Shown: positions 12,060 to 23,747, counted from the first letter of the stretch. The stretch: DNA of 64,000 bases from Perognathus longimembris pacificus (GCF_023159225.1 NC_063162.1:102254094-102318093), one strand, 5' to 3'. The notes: a model not told the origin generated them from the sequence alone. A program made the numbers and translations.

Positions 12060-12497
12060 TTCATGTGTGGTGTGAGAGATGGAACCCAGGGACTCATGCT
12101 AAGCACACACACTACTACTGAGCCAAGATATTTATTGTTTTACTATGAGTCACAGTCTCTCTCTGTAGCCCAGACTGACCTTGAACTCACAATCCTTCCT
12201 TAGCCTCTTTTTTTTTTTTTTTTGTCAGTTGTGGGGCCTGACCACTGGCCCTGAGACTCTTTGTGCTCAAAAGGCTGCCACTCTACCACTTTGAACCACA
12301 GTGCCACTTCCGGTTTTCTGGTGGTTAATTGAAGATAAGAGTCTTACAGGGACTTTTTTGCTAGGGCTGGCTTCAAACCATGATCCTCAGATGTCAACCT
12401 CCTGAGTAGCTAGGATTACAGCCATGAGCTACTAGCACCCAGCTCTTCCCCCAGCTTCTTGAATGCTGGGATTACAGGCATGAACCACCACACAGGG
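12060..12497 (-). mobile_element. older ID/B1 block, minus strand, interrupted
   Basis: ID-like ATGGAACCCAGGGACTCATG (12078-12125) and B1-like GTAGCCCAGACTGACCTTGA to 12205, then a B1-Geo insert (12206-12442), then the B1 start GCTGGGATTACAGGCATGAA to 12497. Confidence 0.75.
12206..12442 (-). mobile_element. B1-Geo SINE inserted into a B1
   Basis: T17 tail followed by complete right and left monomers in reverse, ending CTACTAGCACCCAGCTC. It splits an older reverse B1 whose halves are at about 12127-12205 and 12443-12497. Confidence 0.87.
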
Positions 12498-12712
12498 AAA
12501 GGTAAATAATTTTTGTGATAATTTAGACAGTTTTTACATCAGAAAATATTATAGAGTAAAAATCCAATCCATACTTGATTAAAGGAAGTTTACCTGGACA
12601 AAGGGTCTTGAAAAAAGGAGAGAGAGCCTAGAAAGGAACTGATGGCTCTCATCCAGTATTTGAAAGGTTGTATGGGGAGAATAATTCAGCGCTGTTATAA
12701 AAGAGATAATTG

Positions 12713-12923
12713 AGGGGCTGGGAATATGGCCTAGTGGCAAGAGTGCTTGCCTCGTATTCATAAAGCCCTGGGTTCAATTCCCCAGCACCACATATATAGA
12801 AAACGGCCAGAAGTGGCGCTGTGGCTCAAGTGGCAGAGTGCTAGCCTTGAGCAAAAGGAAGCCAGGGACAGTGCTCAGGCCCTGAGTCCAAGGCCCAGGA
12901 CTGGCCAAAAAAAAAAAAAAAAA
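12713..12923 (+). mobile_element. IDL-Geo SINE (GCAAAAGG variant)
   Basis: Full-length dimer with poly(A) and a short GA run, flanked by AGAGATAATTG at 12702-12712 and 12931-12941. The right monomer has GAGCAAAAGGAAGCC. Confidence 0.9.
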
Positions 12924-13176
12924 GAGAGAGAGAGATAATTGTGACCAATAGATAGAAACATTTGTGGTAGGAACAGCTTTATACTTACCAGAAGAAAGAA
13001 TATGTCAGTTCAGGACACTTGTGAGAAGCAGCAAGTGACCCGTGGCTGAGGAACTCTGGGGGAAGCTGCACAACCGCCTGCCCAGGGAGAAGGATCAAAT
13101 GCCTGTAGCCAGGCTCCATAGCACTGAAGCTGGAGTGATCACCTGAAACGCAGGAGAGCATTTCAAAATACAGACT

Positions 13177-13265
13177 TCGGCCCCGAGCACTACTCAGAAG
13201 GCAGAAGCAGGAGAATCACAAATTGGAAGTCAACCTCAGACTCCACAACTAGACCTTACAAAAAG
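13177..13265 (+). mobile_element. partial B1 SINE
   Basis: CCCCGAGCACTACTCAGAAGG to CCTTACAAAAAGAAAACAG. Diverged; its A-rich tail leads into a purine array. Confidence 0.6.
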
Positions 13266-13580
13266 AAAACAGAACAGAAAATGGGCGGAGAGGAAAGGGG
13301 AATGGAGGGGAAAAAAGAGAGGAGAGAGGGAGGGAGGAAAAGGAAGGACAAGAAGGAAGACAGGAAGGAAAGGGAGAATAAAGGCAGGGAGGGAGGAAAG
13401 AAGGGTAGAAGGAAGGCAGGGAGGGAGGAAAGAAGGGAGGCAGGGAATGAAAGAAGGAAGGAAGGAAGGAAGGAAGGAAGGAAGGAAGGAAGGAAGGAAG
13501 GAAGGAAAGAAGGAAGGAAGGAAGGAGAAAGAAAGAAACAGAGAGAGAGAAAGAAAGGAGGAGGAAAGGAGAGAGAGAAT
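13266..13580 (+). repeat. GGAA-type purine array
   Basis: Mixed GAGAGGGA/AAGGAAGG sequence with a purer GGAA core at 13453-13525, following a partial B1. Confidence 0.93.
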
Positions 13581-13707
13581 TAGTTTATGGTTCTAATGAA
13601 AGTGAACAACTGTAGGAAAGATAATATATATTTTAGAAAGTCCTCCAAGAGACTCTGCTGCTGAAAGGCCAGGCTTAGAGGAATCTATGTCTCTATATGC
13701 TGAGTTG

Positions 13708-13708
<1 letters not shown>

Positions 13709-13756
<48 letters not shown>

Positions 13757-13766
13757 TGTGTGTGTG
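13709..13766. repeat. (TG)n microsatellite
   Basis: About 28 units with a single TA interruption, adjoining the tail side of a reverse B1-Geo. Confidence 0.95.
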
Positions 13767-13768
13767 AA

Positions 13769-13987
13769 CTGGGGCTTGAACTCAGGGCCTGGGCACTGTC
13801 CCTTATCTTTCCTGCTCAAATCTCATGTTCTACCATTTGAGTCATAGCTCCACTTTAGGCTTTTTAGTGGTTAATTAGAAATTAATGTCTTACAGACTTT
13901 CCTACCCAGACTGGCTTTGAACCATAATCCTCAAATCTAAATCTCTGGAGTAGCTGAAATTACAGGTGTGAGCTACCAGCTCTGGCT
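13769..13987 (-). mobile_element. B1-Geo SINE, minus strand
   Basis: ACTGGGGCTTGAACTCAGGG to GAGCTACCAGCTCTGGCT. A (TG)n array sits where the oligo(T) of the tail would be. Confidence 0.86.
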
Positions 13988-14746
13988 GAGTGGACTTTTG
14001 AAACATGAAGCTGGAGCACACTGGGACTGGTATATCAGCAGAAATTGGGGGAGGGGAAGGAAGGCAAAAGTGGACAACCCCTTCCTACAACTCATGTGCG
14101 GCCAGGGACAAGGACTCCTGGTCCTTGGAGACCCTGGTGACCCTGCTGTCCTTTGACAGGGAAAGCCTTGAGAATGTCAGCTTCCTGCAAACTACCAACA
14201 CACTTTTCTTGAACACTGAAGTCACAAACAATGTGTGTCTCCAATAGAAAATATGACCTATTCCATTTTGTGATACTCAGCCTTAGACAATGCTGGAAAC
14301 AGAGGCTGATGTCAAGATGTTACAGCCAATGAACAGAACAGCTGAGAAGTGCATCCTTTGTTACTTTTTAATTGGAAGGAGATGTTATTCCAGGTAGGAA
14401 GACATTTAAGAAATGCCCTTAATTGTTTGTTGCTGTCACCAATAAGAAGGTTCACAGACAGGAAGCGGACTTAAAATTAGCCAGCTTTAAAATCAAACAG
14501 AAGGAGTGCTGAGACCTGAGAGGAGGCCAGGTTCCAGGATTCACTACTAGTAAAGTCATAATTGTAGCTTCTTGGCTGGTTAAGCAGCTCTTAGTTATTA
14601 CTCAAAGCAGCATTTTTTTTGGTCTTTTCAGAAATGAGTTTTAGGAATCTGAAATTGCAAATACATATCCAATATGTGTAGGGAGATGCAGTGGTCTTGC
14701 TCCTGTTTTTCACTAGTGCTATTTTTATTTGTTTTTTGTTTATTTT

Positions 14747-14957
14747 GTGCCAGTACTAGGCTTAAAGTCAGGCCTGGATAATGTCCCTATAACCCCTTAG
14801 CTTTTCTGCTCAAGGCTGGCTCTCTACCACTCAAGCCACAACTCCATTTCCAGCCTTTTTGTTGGAGAGAAGAATCTCATGGACTTTCCTACTGGCTTTG
14901 AACTACGATCCTCAGATCTCAGCCTTGGATTATGGCATGAGCCACCTGTGCCCAGCT
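14747..14957 (-). mobile_element. B1-Geo SINE, minus strand
   Basis: GTGCCAGTACTAGGCTTAAA to GGCATGAGCCACCTGTGCCC with a deletion across the monomer junction. Preceded by a T/G-rich tail. Confidence 0.82.
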
Positions 14958-15416
14958 TTTATTACCGTTTTTGAAAATTACAACTATATAGAAACTATTC
15001 AAATGAATGGCACACAGTTATTGAAAAGCATGACTAAATTCACAGTAGCTTTCCATTGCCACAAACCCACCCAATCAATGAGTACCAAAGTATAAATTCT
15101 ATTGGCTGGGCATGCACAACATTTTCCACATGGAAAGAGTGAGAGTTAAGCTCAATAATAGTTTAGGAAGGGCCTATTTGCATTTATTTTCCTCCCATGC
15201 ACTCTACAAATAGCTTTTCCTGAGTTCCTGTCGAGCTGGCTCTTCAAATGTAGATAGGAAACTACTGGAGAAGAGCAATGATTTAGCTGTTTGCTTTTCC
15301 TTATATAGAGAGATCTAGTTCTCACCAACGGAAAACTTTCCTCCATTTTCCCTGCCACACAGCTCTCTGGGGCTGCAACATAAGTCAAGTAAAATGTAAT
15401 TTAGTTTATCTTGGAA

Positions 15417-15434
15417 GCAAACAAACAAACAAAC
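15417..15434 (+). repeat. (AAAC)4
   Basis: Short perfect tetranucleotide run. Confidence 0.85.
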
Positions 15435-15699
15435 TCATTCTGCTATTAGAAAAACTGAGGAATTGTTGGGAGGCAGAATTTCCTGAATTATTCATTGCTT
15501 CCAAAAGTAATTATTGATTTTTCTCTCATGTGCCTTTCAAGCAGTTTACAAAATTCTGGGGGATACCACAGGAAAGGGAATGGGGAAGGATGGTACACAT
15601 GCCAACATGTTAGGAATAGTCACTTAGCCTATACTAATTTGGTACAATTGTAAATCTTTTTTTTTTTAATAATGAAATGAAGCACTGGCAAGCTGTGCA

Positions 15700-16110
15700 A
15701 AAATGATACCTGCGCATTTTGCTGGCAATGGTTCAAATTGGTACAATCCTTGACCAAAGCAATTTGACAGTTCAATGAAAAGACTTAAAATGTTAACACC
15801 TGGAACCCTGGAATTTTATTTTAAGGAAATAAATCAAAGGAATGAAAATGTTCTAGGTAAAAATGTTTTCCACTGGGAAGTTTCTAATATTAAAACCTTG
15901 GAAGCAACCAAAATTCTTAACAATAGAGGAGTATTCAAGGAAACTAAAGTAAGCTGTTCAGTGAAATATTATGTGCCTTTTAAGCTGTCAATAATGAATT
16001 ATAGAAACACACCAAGTGCAGAAGACAAAGTATGAAGGGAGAAAAAAAGAGTATAAAATTGTTTCCATGCCATAATTGTACTTGAATAAAATAGATTACT
16101 CATACTCTCT
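15700..16110 (+). mobile_element. L1 3'-region fragment
   Basis: GTACAATCCTTGACCAAAGC, AAAATGTTAACACCTGGAAC, AACCTTGGAAGCAACCAAAA and GAAATATTATGTGCCTTTTA correspond to the end of L1 ORF2 and its 3' flank. Old and broken. Confidence 0.7.
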
Positions 16111-16611
16111 CTGAATATGGAATGAACATAGGGAAACTCTAATGACATTTGTGGCTAGAAATTAGGGTGAGTTCTACCGTCTTTTCAAATCTTAGAGTGT
16201 ATGTGTACTATTACAAAGCTTAATATATGAAAGGAAGTGTAAGCATGTGGGCAGAAAGGATTTTTTTGTGGTCCACCTCTATCCTTTCTCTTCACACACA
16301 TCTCTCACTGGATTACAAGGTTGTCTTTCAACCTGTGCTCTGTGGAAGGAGAAAAATATTTGAATGTCACACAGTCTGGAAGGTGATGCTAAGAGATGGA
16401 AGATAACCAAACACCATCAGCTGCTGCTCTAACTGGGAAGCTGTTTCCTGTATACATCACCCAATCTCTGAGAAATGGTGTTCTTCACATAGGAAAAAAA
16501 TGTGCTCCAAATGATGATGAGGTTTGCCCAAGGTCACACTGCTGGTTGTTAGTGAACTGGTGAAAACTCTGAGTAAAAGTGGGCTCCTACTCAGTCTAAG
16601 GCATAAAGAGT

Positions 16612-16754
16612 AAAGAAAGTAGTCAGAGCTCTCTCTCCCTTCTCTCTCTCCCTTCTCTTCAGCCATGGACCATCTGGGCCACAGGCCAGCAGTTCAGTAA
16701 TAAACTTTCTCTCCTGCCTGAAGAAAAAAAAAAAGAAAGAAAGAAAGTAGTCAG
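16612..16754 (+). mobile_element. short polyadenylated LTR-like retroinsertion
   Basis: Perfect 15-bp duplications AAAGAAAGTAGTCAG (16612-16626 and 16740-16754) bracket about 98 bp of CT-rich sequence. It ends CAGTAATAAACTTTCTCTCC, TGCCTGAAG and an A-run. The AATAAA signal some 15-20 bases before the A-run fits an RNA polyadenylated end. The pyrimidine-rich text resembles the R region of an ERV LTR, but I cannot name the family. It sits exactly at the 5' edge of a B1-Geo copy. Confidence 0.6.
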
Positions 16755-17056
16755 ATGCCAGTGGCCCAGGTCTGTAACCCTAGCTACTCAGAAGGCTGAG
16801 AGCTGAGAATCGCAGCTTGGAAACAATCTAGGCAGGAAAACCCATGAGACCCTCATCTCCTATTAACCAGCAAAACTGACATATGGGGGTGTAGCTCCAG
16901 TGGTAGAGCAAAACCTGAGAGAAGGGGTGACATTGTCCAAAAAGAAATCTATTCATCTGATTTATGTAACTGTAACCCCTCTGCACATCACCTTTATAAT
17001 AACCATTTAAAAATTTTTAAATGAAGAGTACAAGGCCTGAGCTCAAGCTTCAGTAC

Positions 17057-17058
<2 letters not shown>
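16755..17058 (+). mobile_element. B1-Geo SINE with internal insertion
   Basis: Left monomer (ATGCCAGTGGCCCAGG start). The right monomer is interrupted at about 16918-17025 by an unclassified repeat, then resumes with GAGTACAAGGCCTGAGCTCA. Passes directly into a (CA)n array. Confidence 0.78.
16918..17025 (+). repeat. unclassified repeat, copy 1
   Basis: GGGGTGACATTGTCCAAAAAG through TGTAACTGTAACCCCTCTGC to ATAATAACCATTTAAAAA, interrupting the right monomer of a B1-Geo. Clearly homologous to 19658-19760. Probably the 3' end of a retroelement (L1 or ERV), unnamed here. Confidence 0.55.

Positions 17059-17100
<42 letters not shown>
17059..17100. repeat. (AC)n microsatellite
   Basis: About 21 perfect units continuing directly from a B1-Geo 3' end. 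Confidence 0.96.
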
Positions 17101-17102
<2 letters not shown>

Positions 17103-17988
17103 TGGTAACATGGACAGGGAAAGGACAGTCACAGCCAAAATGCTGCCAACCCTGGATCCAGAGATAGTGAGCCCTTAGAAACATTGTGAGCCCCTAGACA
17201 TCTTGAAGAGGGATCCTGGCTCTCACTAAAAGGAGATGGGATACAGCCAATTAGTCCTGATACACAAGAGGAGGATGAGCCCCAAAGGCAGGATGTCTTA
17301 GAGTCCTGCTCAATTTACAATTACAGTGGCCTCTTGGTATCCATGAGGGATTGATTCTTTGATGCACATGGCTATCAACATCTGGGATGCTCAGCTCCCT
17401 ATATGAAAGGACATTGTATTTGTCTATAACTTTATGTACATCTTACCATATTCTTCAAATCATATGCGGATTACTTAGAATGCAAATCTAATGTAAATGC
17501 CATGTAAATAGTTGTTGTACTGTATTGTTTAGAGGATAAATGGCAGGGGAAACAGCCTGTACATATACAATACAGATGCAATTTTTTCCCAAATATTTTT
17601 ATTCCACTGTTGTTTTAGCCCACAGATGTGGAACTCACAGATCTGGAAGACTATGTAACTGTATAACATCTACCATGTGGAAAGAGAATAATGATTTTAT
17701 TTGGTCTTTCTGGAAGATTTTTCTGGAATGGTAGTTACATCATAGAGAAGGTTTGGGAAATGTGTCTTGTCCAATCTTTCAGGCACAGATTTCTCCATGA
17801 AGGGGCTGTGCACTGAGCATCCTGAGAGTGCCATCTATTCATTTTCTTTTTTACTAGCCAAAGCAGGAATTTGACTGCCTGACACTTATTTCACATGAAA
17901 ATCATTGCTGCCATGATATATGAAGGAGCTTTGGGGCTTCAATCAGCCATTTGTCTGTGCACTGGTGTAAGTTAAAAGTTTACTTTCT

Positions 17989-18203
17989 GGGGCTGGGGAT
18001 ATGGCCTAGTGGCAAGAGAGCTTGCTTCGTATACATGAGGCCCTGGCTTCGATTCCCCAGCACCACATATACAGAAAATGGCCAGAAGTGGCGCTGTGGC
18101 TCAAGTGGCAGAGTGCTAGCCTTGAGCAAAAGGAAGCCAGGGACAGTGCTCAGGCCCTGAGTCCAAGGCCCAGGACTGGCCAAAAAAAAAAAAAAAAAAA
18201 AAA
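17989..18203 (+). mobile_element. IDL-Geo SINE (GCAAAAGG variant)
   Basis: Full-length dimer with about 22 A's at its end and perfect duplications AAAAGTTTACTTTCT at 17974-17988 and 18200-18214. Shares the GCAAAAGG variant with the 12.7-kb copy. Confidence 0.93.
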
Positions 18204-18680
18204 GTTTACTTTCTAAGTCAGATCTTAGCCCTGCTTCCCTCTTGGCTCACTGTCTTTTCTGAGCCAAGGCCCCAGATCACCTTTGTAGTGGGAGCTGCAT
18301 CAGCTTCATGAATCAGGGTCTATAGTGGATCTTAACTAGTCTTGGGCTCAGGGGTACAGTACACTGCTCCACACTAACAGGAATTCATCAGAATTTACAC
18401 ATAATCTGCAACTGTAGTCCAACATAGGGAAAGGCCCCAGCTGCCTCCTGATGCCCTGACATAGAACAATCACAAGGATGTTCAGTCCACCATTTTTCCC
18501 AAGGGGAGAGTGGGCCAGGCTCCAAAATCCATCTGCATATCTGAGTAGGAAGCCTGGCTAGGGATTGTAAACTCAATGGCCTTGGGCAGCTTAACTTTTT
18601 CTAGGCCTCAGTTTAGAACTATAAACTGCCTTTGCCACCAGTGTGTTAGGAGGTCAGAGCTGGCACTCAGAATGCTTGGT

Positions 18681-18929
18681 AAAGCCGGGCACTGGTGGCT
18701 CACTCCTGTAATCCTAGCTACTCAGGAGGCTGAGATCTGAGGATCATGGTTCAAAGCCAGCCCAGGCAGGAAAGTCTGTGACACTCTTATCTCCAATCAA
18801 CTACTCAAAAAGCTGGAAGGGCACTGTGGCTCAAGGGGTAGAATAATGCTAGCCTTCAGCAAAAGGAGCTTAGGGACAGTGCCCAGGTTCACACTTCAAG
18901 CCCCAGGACTCACCAAAAAAAAAAAAAAA
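18681..18929 (+). mobile_element. B1-Geo SINE
   Basis: Complete copy (AAGCCGGGCACTGGTGGCTC) with an A16 tail and perfect duplications AGAATGCTTGGT at 18669-18680 and 18930-18941. One of the best-preserved B1-Geo copies here. Confidence 0.92.
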
Positions 18930-19539
18930 AGAATGCTTGGTCAGCATTAGCTGTTACTGCCCCTCGCTAGGGAGCAACTGCAGAAGCACAGATCTACGAC
19001 ACTTTATCTCAGTGGAGTGGGGTCTACTGGCGTATGGCTTGCCATAAGTACCTATTAAGGGACAGCTGGTGGCACTTATTATTTGGGTTTATGTGAAACA
19101 AATTGTTAGGGACCCTGTTTTTATAGGAGGAACCCCAGAGAACTGTCTTCCCATGTAGTCTGGGCAGCTGATTCTACTAAACCCACCAAGACCCCTAACA
19201 AATGTGGAAGACCCAAGAATCAGGTTCCTCTCCTCACACCAGCCCTGGAGAGGAGAACACCACTTCACTGAAGGGATTTGTAAAGTATGGGTCTCTCCAA
19301 ACAGCACATGTCTGCTTTAGAATAGAACTGGACATGATAACTTATATGGGACTCTAGGGATTCTCACACAGCCAGACAAAAAGAGGATACTCTTAGGGGA
19401 GGAAACCAAAGGTGTAACTCCTCTTAACCTTTAAAGTACTATTTATATAAACAAATTTCAGGAAATGGAAACATGGGTTTGTTGTTGTTGGTGGTGGTGG
19501 TGTTTGTTTTTGCTTTTGGAGCTTCTTTTGTCTTGCGGG

Positions 19540-19762
19540 GGGCAGAAATGGAGGGAGGAACAGAAAACACATTGGTACTCAGTATATACTATGTGAAAAA
19601 TGAACCATGTATCTTGTGGGCAGCGATGGAAGGAAGGAAATGGGAGAAAGTAAAGAAAGGGGTGACATAGCTCAAAAGACACTGTACTCCTTACTTGACT
19701 TACGGAATGGTAACACCTCTGGTACAACGCTTTAATAATAAGAATAAGATGATCTTTTAAAA
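19540..19762 (+). repeat. unclassified repeat, copy 2 with longer 5' part
   Basis: GGAGGGAGGAACAGAAAACA upstream, then GGGGTGACATAGCTCAAAAG, GGTAACACCTCTGGTACAAC and TAATAATAAGAATAAG. The last 100 bases align with the 16.9-kb copy. Confidence 0.5.
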
Positions 19763-20599
19763 GTATAGGTCCTCTCCTGTCATTTGATGGTGTTTCCCCT
19801 TATTTTCCTCTGTGACATCATCCCCTGCCTTCTCATCATCCTCATCCTCCACTTGGCAGCTCTGTGGTCCAGACTTGGGACAGGAGCTGCCCATGACCTG
19901 GAAGTAATATCCATCCCAATTCTACAAAGAAAGCACCATTTCCATCTTAGAGATAAGCCAGCCTGGTGGTCAGGAAGACGGTAGCACATATGTAAGGGTC
20001 TCTATCAAGGGGAGCAGGACAGCTGGGATCGCAGCCACACTGTCCCATAATTGATGGCTCTTTCCAAGTATGTGAGGCTTTATTGTATGCTGTCATAAAT
20101 CTTCTAGTGAGCAAGGCATGGTGTAAGTAAATAAATGATGTCGTTCCTGGCAATTTCCCTTATTTAACCAGTGGTGCTATGATTATGGTATCTGATGCTT
20201 CAAAAATCTCCAGATGCTCTGAGCCCTTGGTCAATGATCCTAGGTAAAATGAGGAAGAGACCAGGGGATGGCACAAGTACAGTGAATTCTGCTAGTGGGG
20301 TCAAGAAACATAATTCGCTGGTCCCCAGCTTCTTTCCTCCATCTCCCCAAACACCAACACTCTCACTTCTCTCAAATCTCAGCCCTCTACCCTGAGCCCT
20401 GCCACTCCAGGGTATGTCACCCCAGTGGGTCCTCAGGGTACTTGCTCCCAGAGTGAAGTGCTGCATGTGGAGATGTCCCTCAGAGGAGGCAAATAAGACA
20501 GAGGCTCTGAAGCCTTCTGCCTGCATGTGAAGCCAGGACAACTTGTTCTCTGAGTGCCTCCGTCTCCTTGTTCTGTAACATGGGCATGCTCATGATGCT

Positions 20600-20945
20600 A
20601 AAACCTTCTCTTGGAGAAATGCTGTGGTGTACTAATGAAGAGCACAAAGCCAAACCATCTTTGATTGAGTTTAGCCATGGGTGCTGGGAGGTAGTTCAGT
20701 GGCAAAGTGCTTGCTTTGCAACTGCGACATCCTGGGTTCGATCCCCAGAACCAAAAAAAGAGACCAAAAAAAAAAAAAAAAAAAAAGGAGGAAGAAGTTT
20801 AGCCATGACCTTGGGTGTGTCACCTAACCTGCATGAGCCCTGTTCATCTGTGGATGGGGTTGTGATCGTTGCTACCTCAGAGGAGAGATAAAGTCATAGA
20901 TATGAACTAATTGGAACCAGACCTGGCACAGAGTAAGAATTAGCT
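20600..20945 (+). mobile_element. MIR SINE, split by an ID
   Basis: Left part GTACTAATGAAGAGCACAAAG, right part ATGACCTTGGGTGTGTCACC through GACCTGGCACAGAGTAAGAA. The ID at 20680-20795 with duplications lies between. Confidence 0.75.
20680..20795 (+). mobile_element. ID SINE inserted in a MIR
   Basis: GGTGCTGGGAGGTAGTTCAG to GGGTTCGATCCCCAGAACC, then two A-rich stretches separated by GAGACC. The anticodon loop position reads TTTGCAA, tRNA-Ala(TGC)-like. Perfect 12-bp duplications AGTTTAGCCATG at 20668-20679 and 20796-20807. Confidence 0.9.
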
Positions 20946-20949
20946 ACCA

Positions 20950-22680
20950 CAGATGCTTACAAGGCCTAGCCATTGATGCTACCTATCATCTCCTCCCCAC
21001 CACTAAGAAAGAACTGCACACAGCCCTCTAGGAACCTTGGTCTCCTTTGGGGTGACCAATGACAGGGAACCCACATGTAGTTCTTTGCATGGGAACTGGA
21101 GTGCAAATCCTCACACTGCTCCATCCTCGTAGGGGCAAGAAGGAAGGCTTGGAAGGAGGCAGACAGTGAGTGCCAACCATCTTAGACACTGCCAGTTTCT
21201 TAGTTCCTCAAGGCTGAGAAACTCACAACCTTTCAAGTTCCTCACTTAAATACATTCCTGAGGTCCTCTGTAAGCTTCACGTACACAAACCATCTTGGAG
21301 CCTGCTGAGGATGTATTTCTCGTGGAAATTCACAAACAATGAGCAAATCCCCCAGTGTAGGTGAGATTGGCACCAGCTCCCAGGCAGGGGTTGTGCTCTC
21401 TTCCCCTCCATCTGCTCGTTGGAGTTTCTTTTCATTTGTTGCTCTCCTGAATCAGTTTCTTTTATTGTCTTATCTTCAGGCACTGGAAACTATCTTGGCA
21501 AATAAGAGATGAAGTCAGAAATAGACCCAGGGACATTTACCAAGAATTTCTAAGAGGAAAAGAAAAATACAGGAACAGAAGCTGGCAGAGCAGGGAGAAA
21601 TTGACTCAAAGACTAGGAAAAGAATCAGGACAACGAAAAACAAAAATAGAGAGATAGGGTTCAAAAAATCAGGAAATGTTGATATGTCCATTACTTAACC
21701 TTATTAAACGCTCAGTGAACCAAGATGCACACAGCATCTTAGAGAAGGCAGCAACAATGATGCTGATCATTTTACAAATAGTGAACCTAAAGTATAGAGA
21801 GGTTTGGGAATTTGTAGGCTTAACTGTGCCCACTATGAATCAGGAATGATCACAGGTGACTCAGAAGAACGATCCACAAAGAAAGAACCTAAAACTCAAG
21901 ACATTTAAATCAAGCTTTAAGTCCTGGGGTTGCTTAGCATAATAAAAGAGGACTAAGGTGGGAGGTAGTACTTTGTACTGGCATCCATTGTCTCTTTCTG
22001 TCATTCAGCCAGGTCCTTGAACATCCTAGGCATGTGGCTAGAGAAACCAGTCCATCTCCATCTAGGAGAGGTCTCTAGAGGGCTTAGCCAATCAACACAC
22101 ATCATTTCCCACCACCCTGACAATGATTGGTTCAGGGATTCAGTACAAGGCCTAGTTTGAGCCAATAAAACCTAAGATATGTTTTCTGGAGTCATTTGAA
22201 AAACATCTCTTCTGGTCCATGGTATTCCTTCCCTCCCCCCTCCCACCCACCCAAAAGGTTGTTTCTGCCTACTGGACTGGAATAAGGAAACCTGTATTTC
22301 TGAGTGGCCACAACTGTTTATCTTCAAATATCCATTCGACTTGTCTTCTAGAGAACAAGAATTATTTCATTCCTCTAATTGAATACATTTGAATCCAGCA
22401 AAATTCAATCTCTTTATCACTATTCTCTGTGACCTAAGTACCAGGCAATGGGATATAAGAAACAAGGTAGCGTCATACTTCCAATAAGTCTCTTTAAAAG
22501 AGAGGAGGCAATCCTTTCCACTGTCCTTTTTTTTCCTTGTCCAGAATGCAAATACAATGGCTAGAACTCCAGCATTCATTTGGAACTTAGGATGACTTTG
22601 AGAAAGGGAGCCATGCCCCAAAACATGTAATATAAAATGAAATACCTGGGTAAATAACAGTAAAGTCACTCAGCCAGCTC
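20950..22680. other. 1.7-kb repeat-poor intergenic stretch
   Basis: No SINE or simple repeat recognised, unusual for this window. No coding signal either. Confidence 0.55.
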
Positions 22681-22685
22681 TGGAT

Positions 22686-22730
22686 TCCTCCTCCTCCTCC
22701 TCCTCCTCCTCCTCCTCCTCCTCCTCCTCC
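22686..22730. repeat. (TCC)15 microsatellite
   Basis: Fifteen perfect TCC units at the tail side of a reverse IDL-Geo. Confidence 0.95.
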
Positions 22731-22902
22731 GCCAGTCCTGGGGCTTGTGCTTAGGGCTTCATTTTGCTCAAGGCTAGCACTCTACCACTTGAGCCACAGC
22801 GCCCTTTCTGGCTTTTTCTATATATATGGTGCTGAGGAATCAAACCCAGGGCTTTATACATACGAAGCAAGCACTCTACCACTAGGCCATATTCCTAGCC
22901 CT
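22731..22902 (-). mobile_element. IDL-Geo SINE, minus strand
   Basis: Reverse-complement dimer with a shortened right monomer. A (TCC)n array lies where its 3' tail should be. Divergence and lack of a clear duplication suggest an old insertion. Confidence 0.82.
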
Positions 22903-23084
22903 CTCTATTTCTTTTTATGTGAAGGAGAAACAAACTCTATTTTCTTAGAGCCACTGTCATAATGGGCTTCCAGATGCTCAGAGTAAACTTCATCCTAACA
23001 GATGGACCTGACTTCTTGACAATCAGGGAAAGGACTTAGAATAAATTGACACCATCATAACAGATCAGAATCTAAGAGATACAG

Positions 23085-23214
23085 TTCTGAGCTGGTCGCA
23101 GTGACATCTGTTGTTCTAGCTAATCAGGTCAACATTGGAGGATCTGAATGTAGGAATTCAGGACCAACCTGGATGACATAGTGAGGCCATATCTCTTTAA
23201 AAAAGAAAAAAAAA
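23085..23214 (+). mobile_element. B1 SINE monomer
   Basis: GAGCTGGTCGCAGTGACATC to ATCTCTTTAAAAAAG with an A-rich tail; strongly diverged. Confidence 0.65.
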
Positions 23215-23215
23215 A

Positions 23216-23446
23216 AGCTAGGTGCTGGTGGCTCACACCTGTAATCCTAGCTACTCAGGAGACTGAGATCTGAGGATTGTGGTTCAAAGCCAGCCCGGGA
23301 AGGAAAGTCCATGAGACTCTTATCGCCAATAAACTACTCAGGAAAAGCCAGAAGTGGTGGTATGGCTTAGGTGGTAGGGTGCTAGCCTTGAGCACAAAGA
23401 GGATCAGCCCTGAGTTCAAGCTTCATGACTGGCATAAAAAAAAAGG
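23216..23446 (+). mobile_element. B1-Geo SINE
   Basis: CTAGGTGCTGGTGGCTCACA start, full dimer, poly(A) end. It inserted right behind the A-rich tail of an older B1. Confidence 0.87.
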
Positions 23447-23747
23447 AGGAAGGGAAAGAAAACAAGTTTTTCAATACACCACAGGGCTGTGGAGTTGCTG
23501 GATTAATTGTCTCCTCAGGCCAACTTTTTCATGGGACTTTGCAGTTATGGGCACCAATAAATTCACTTTATTTTTAAAGCTAGTTTGAGCTGGCAGTTTT
23601 GCTGCTTGCAACTGAAAAGCTCCTGGTTGACACAGTATTTCACTTGCAGCAAAAGCAGTCTAAGCACGGGTATATTTAGAGTGCACCTAGCCTCTTCACA
23701 GTGGACATTAGCACATAAACAAGTGCAAGTGAGTTTTTTAAATTACT

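Noticed and set aside
17951..18216. Short proteins recurring at many places (IYRKRPEVALWLKWQSASLE-like)
   Set aside because: Translations of IDL-Geo SINEs, repeated wherever the element lies.
20680..20795. tRNA-Ala gene
   Set aside because: ID SINE with A-rich tail and duplications; other ID/IDL-Geo copies look tRNA-like for the same reason.
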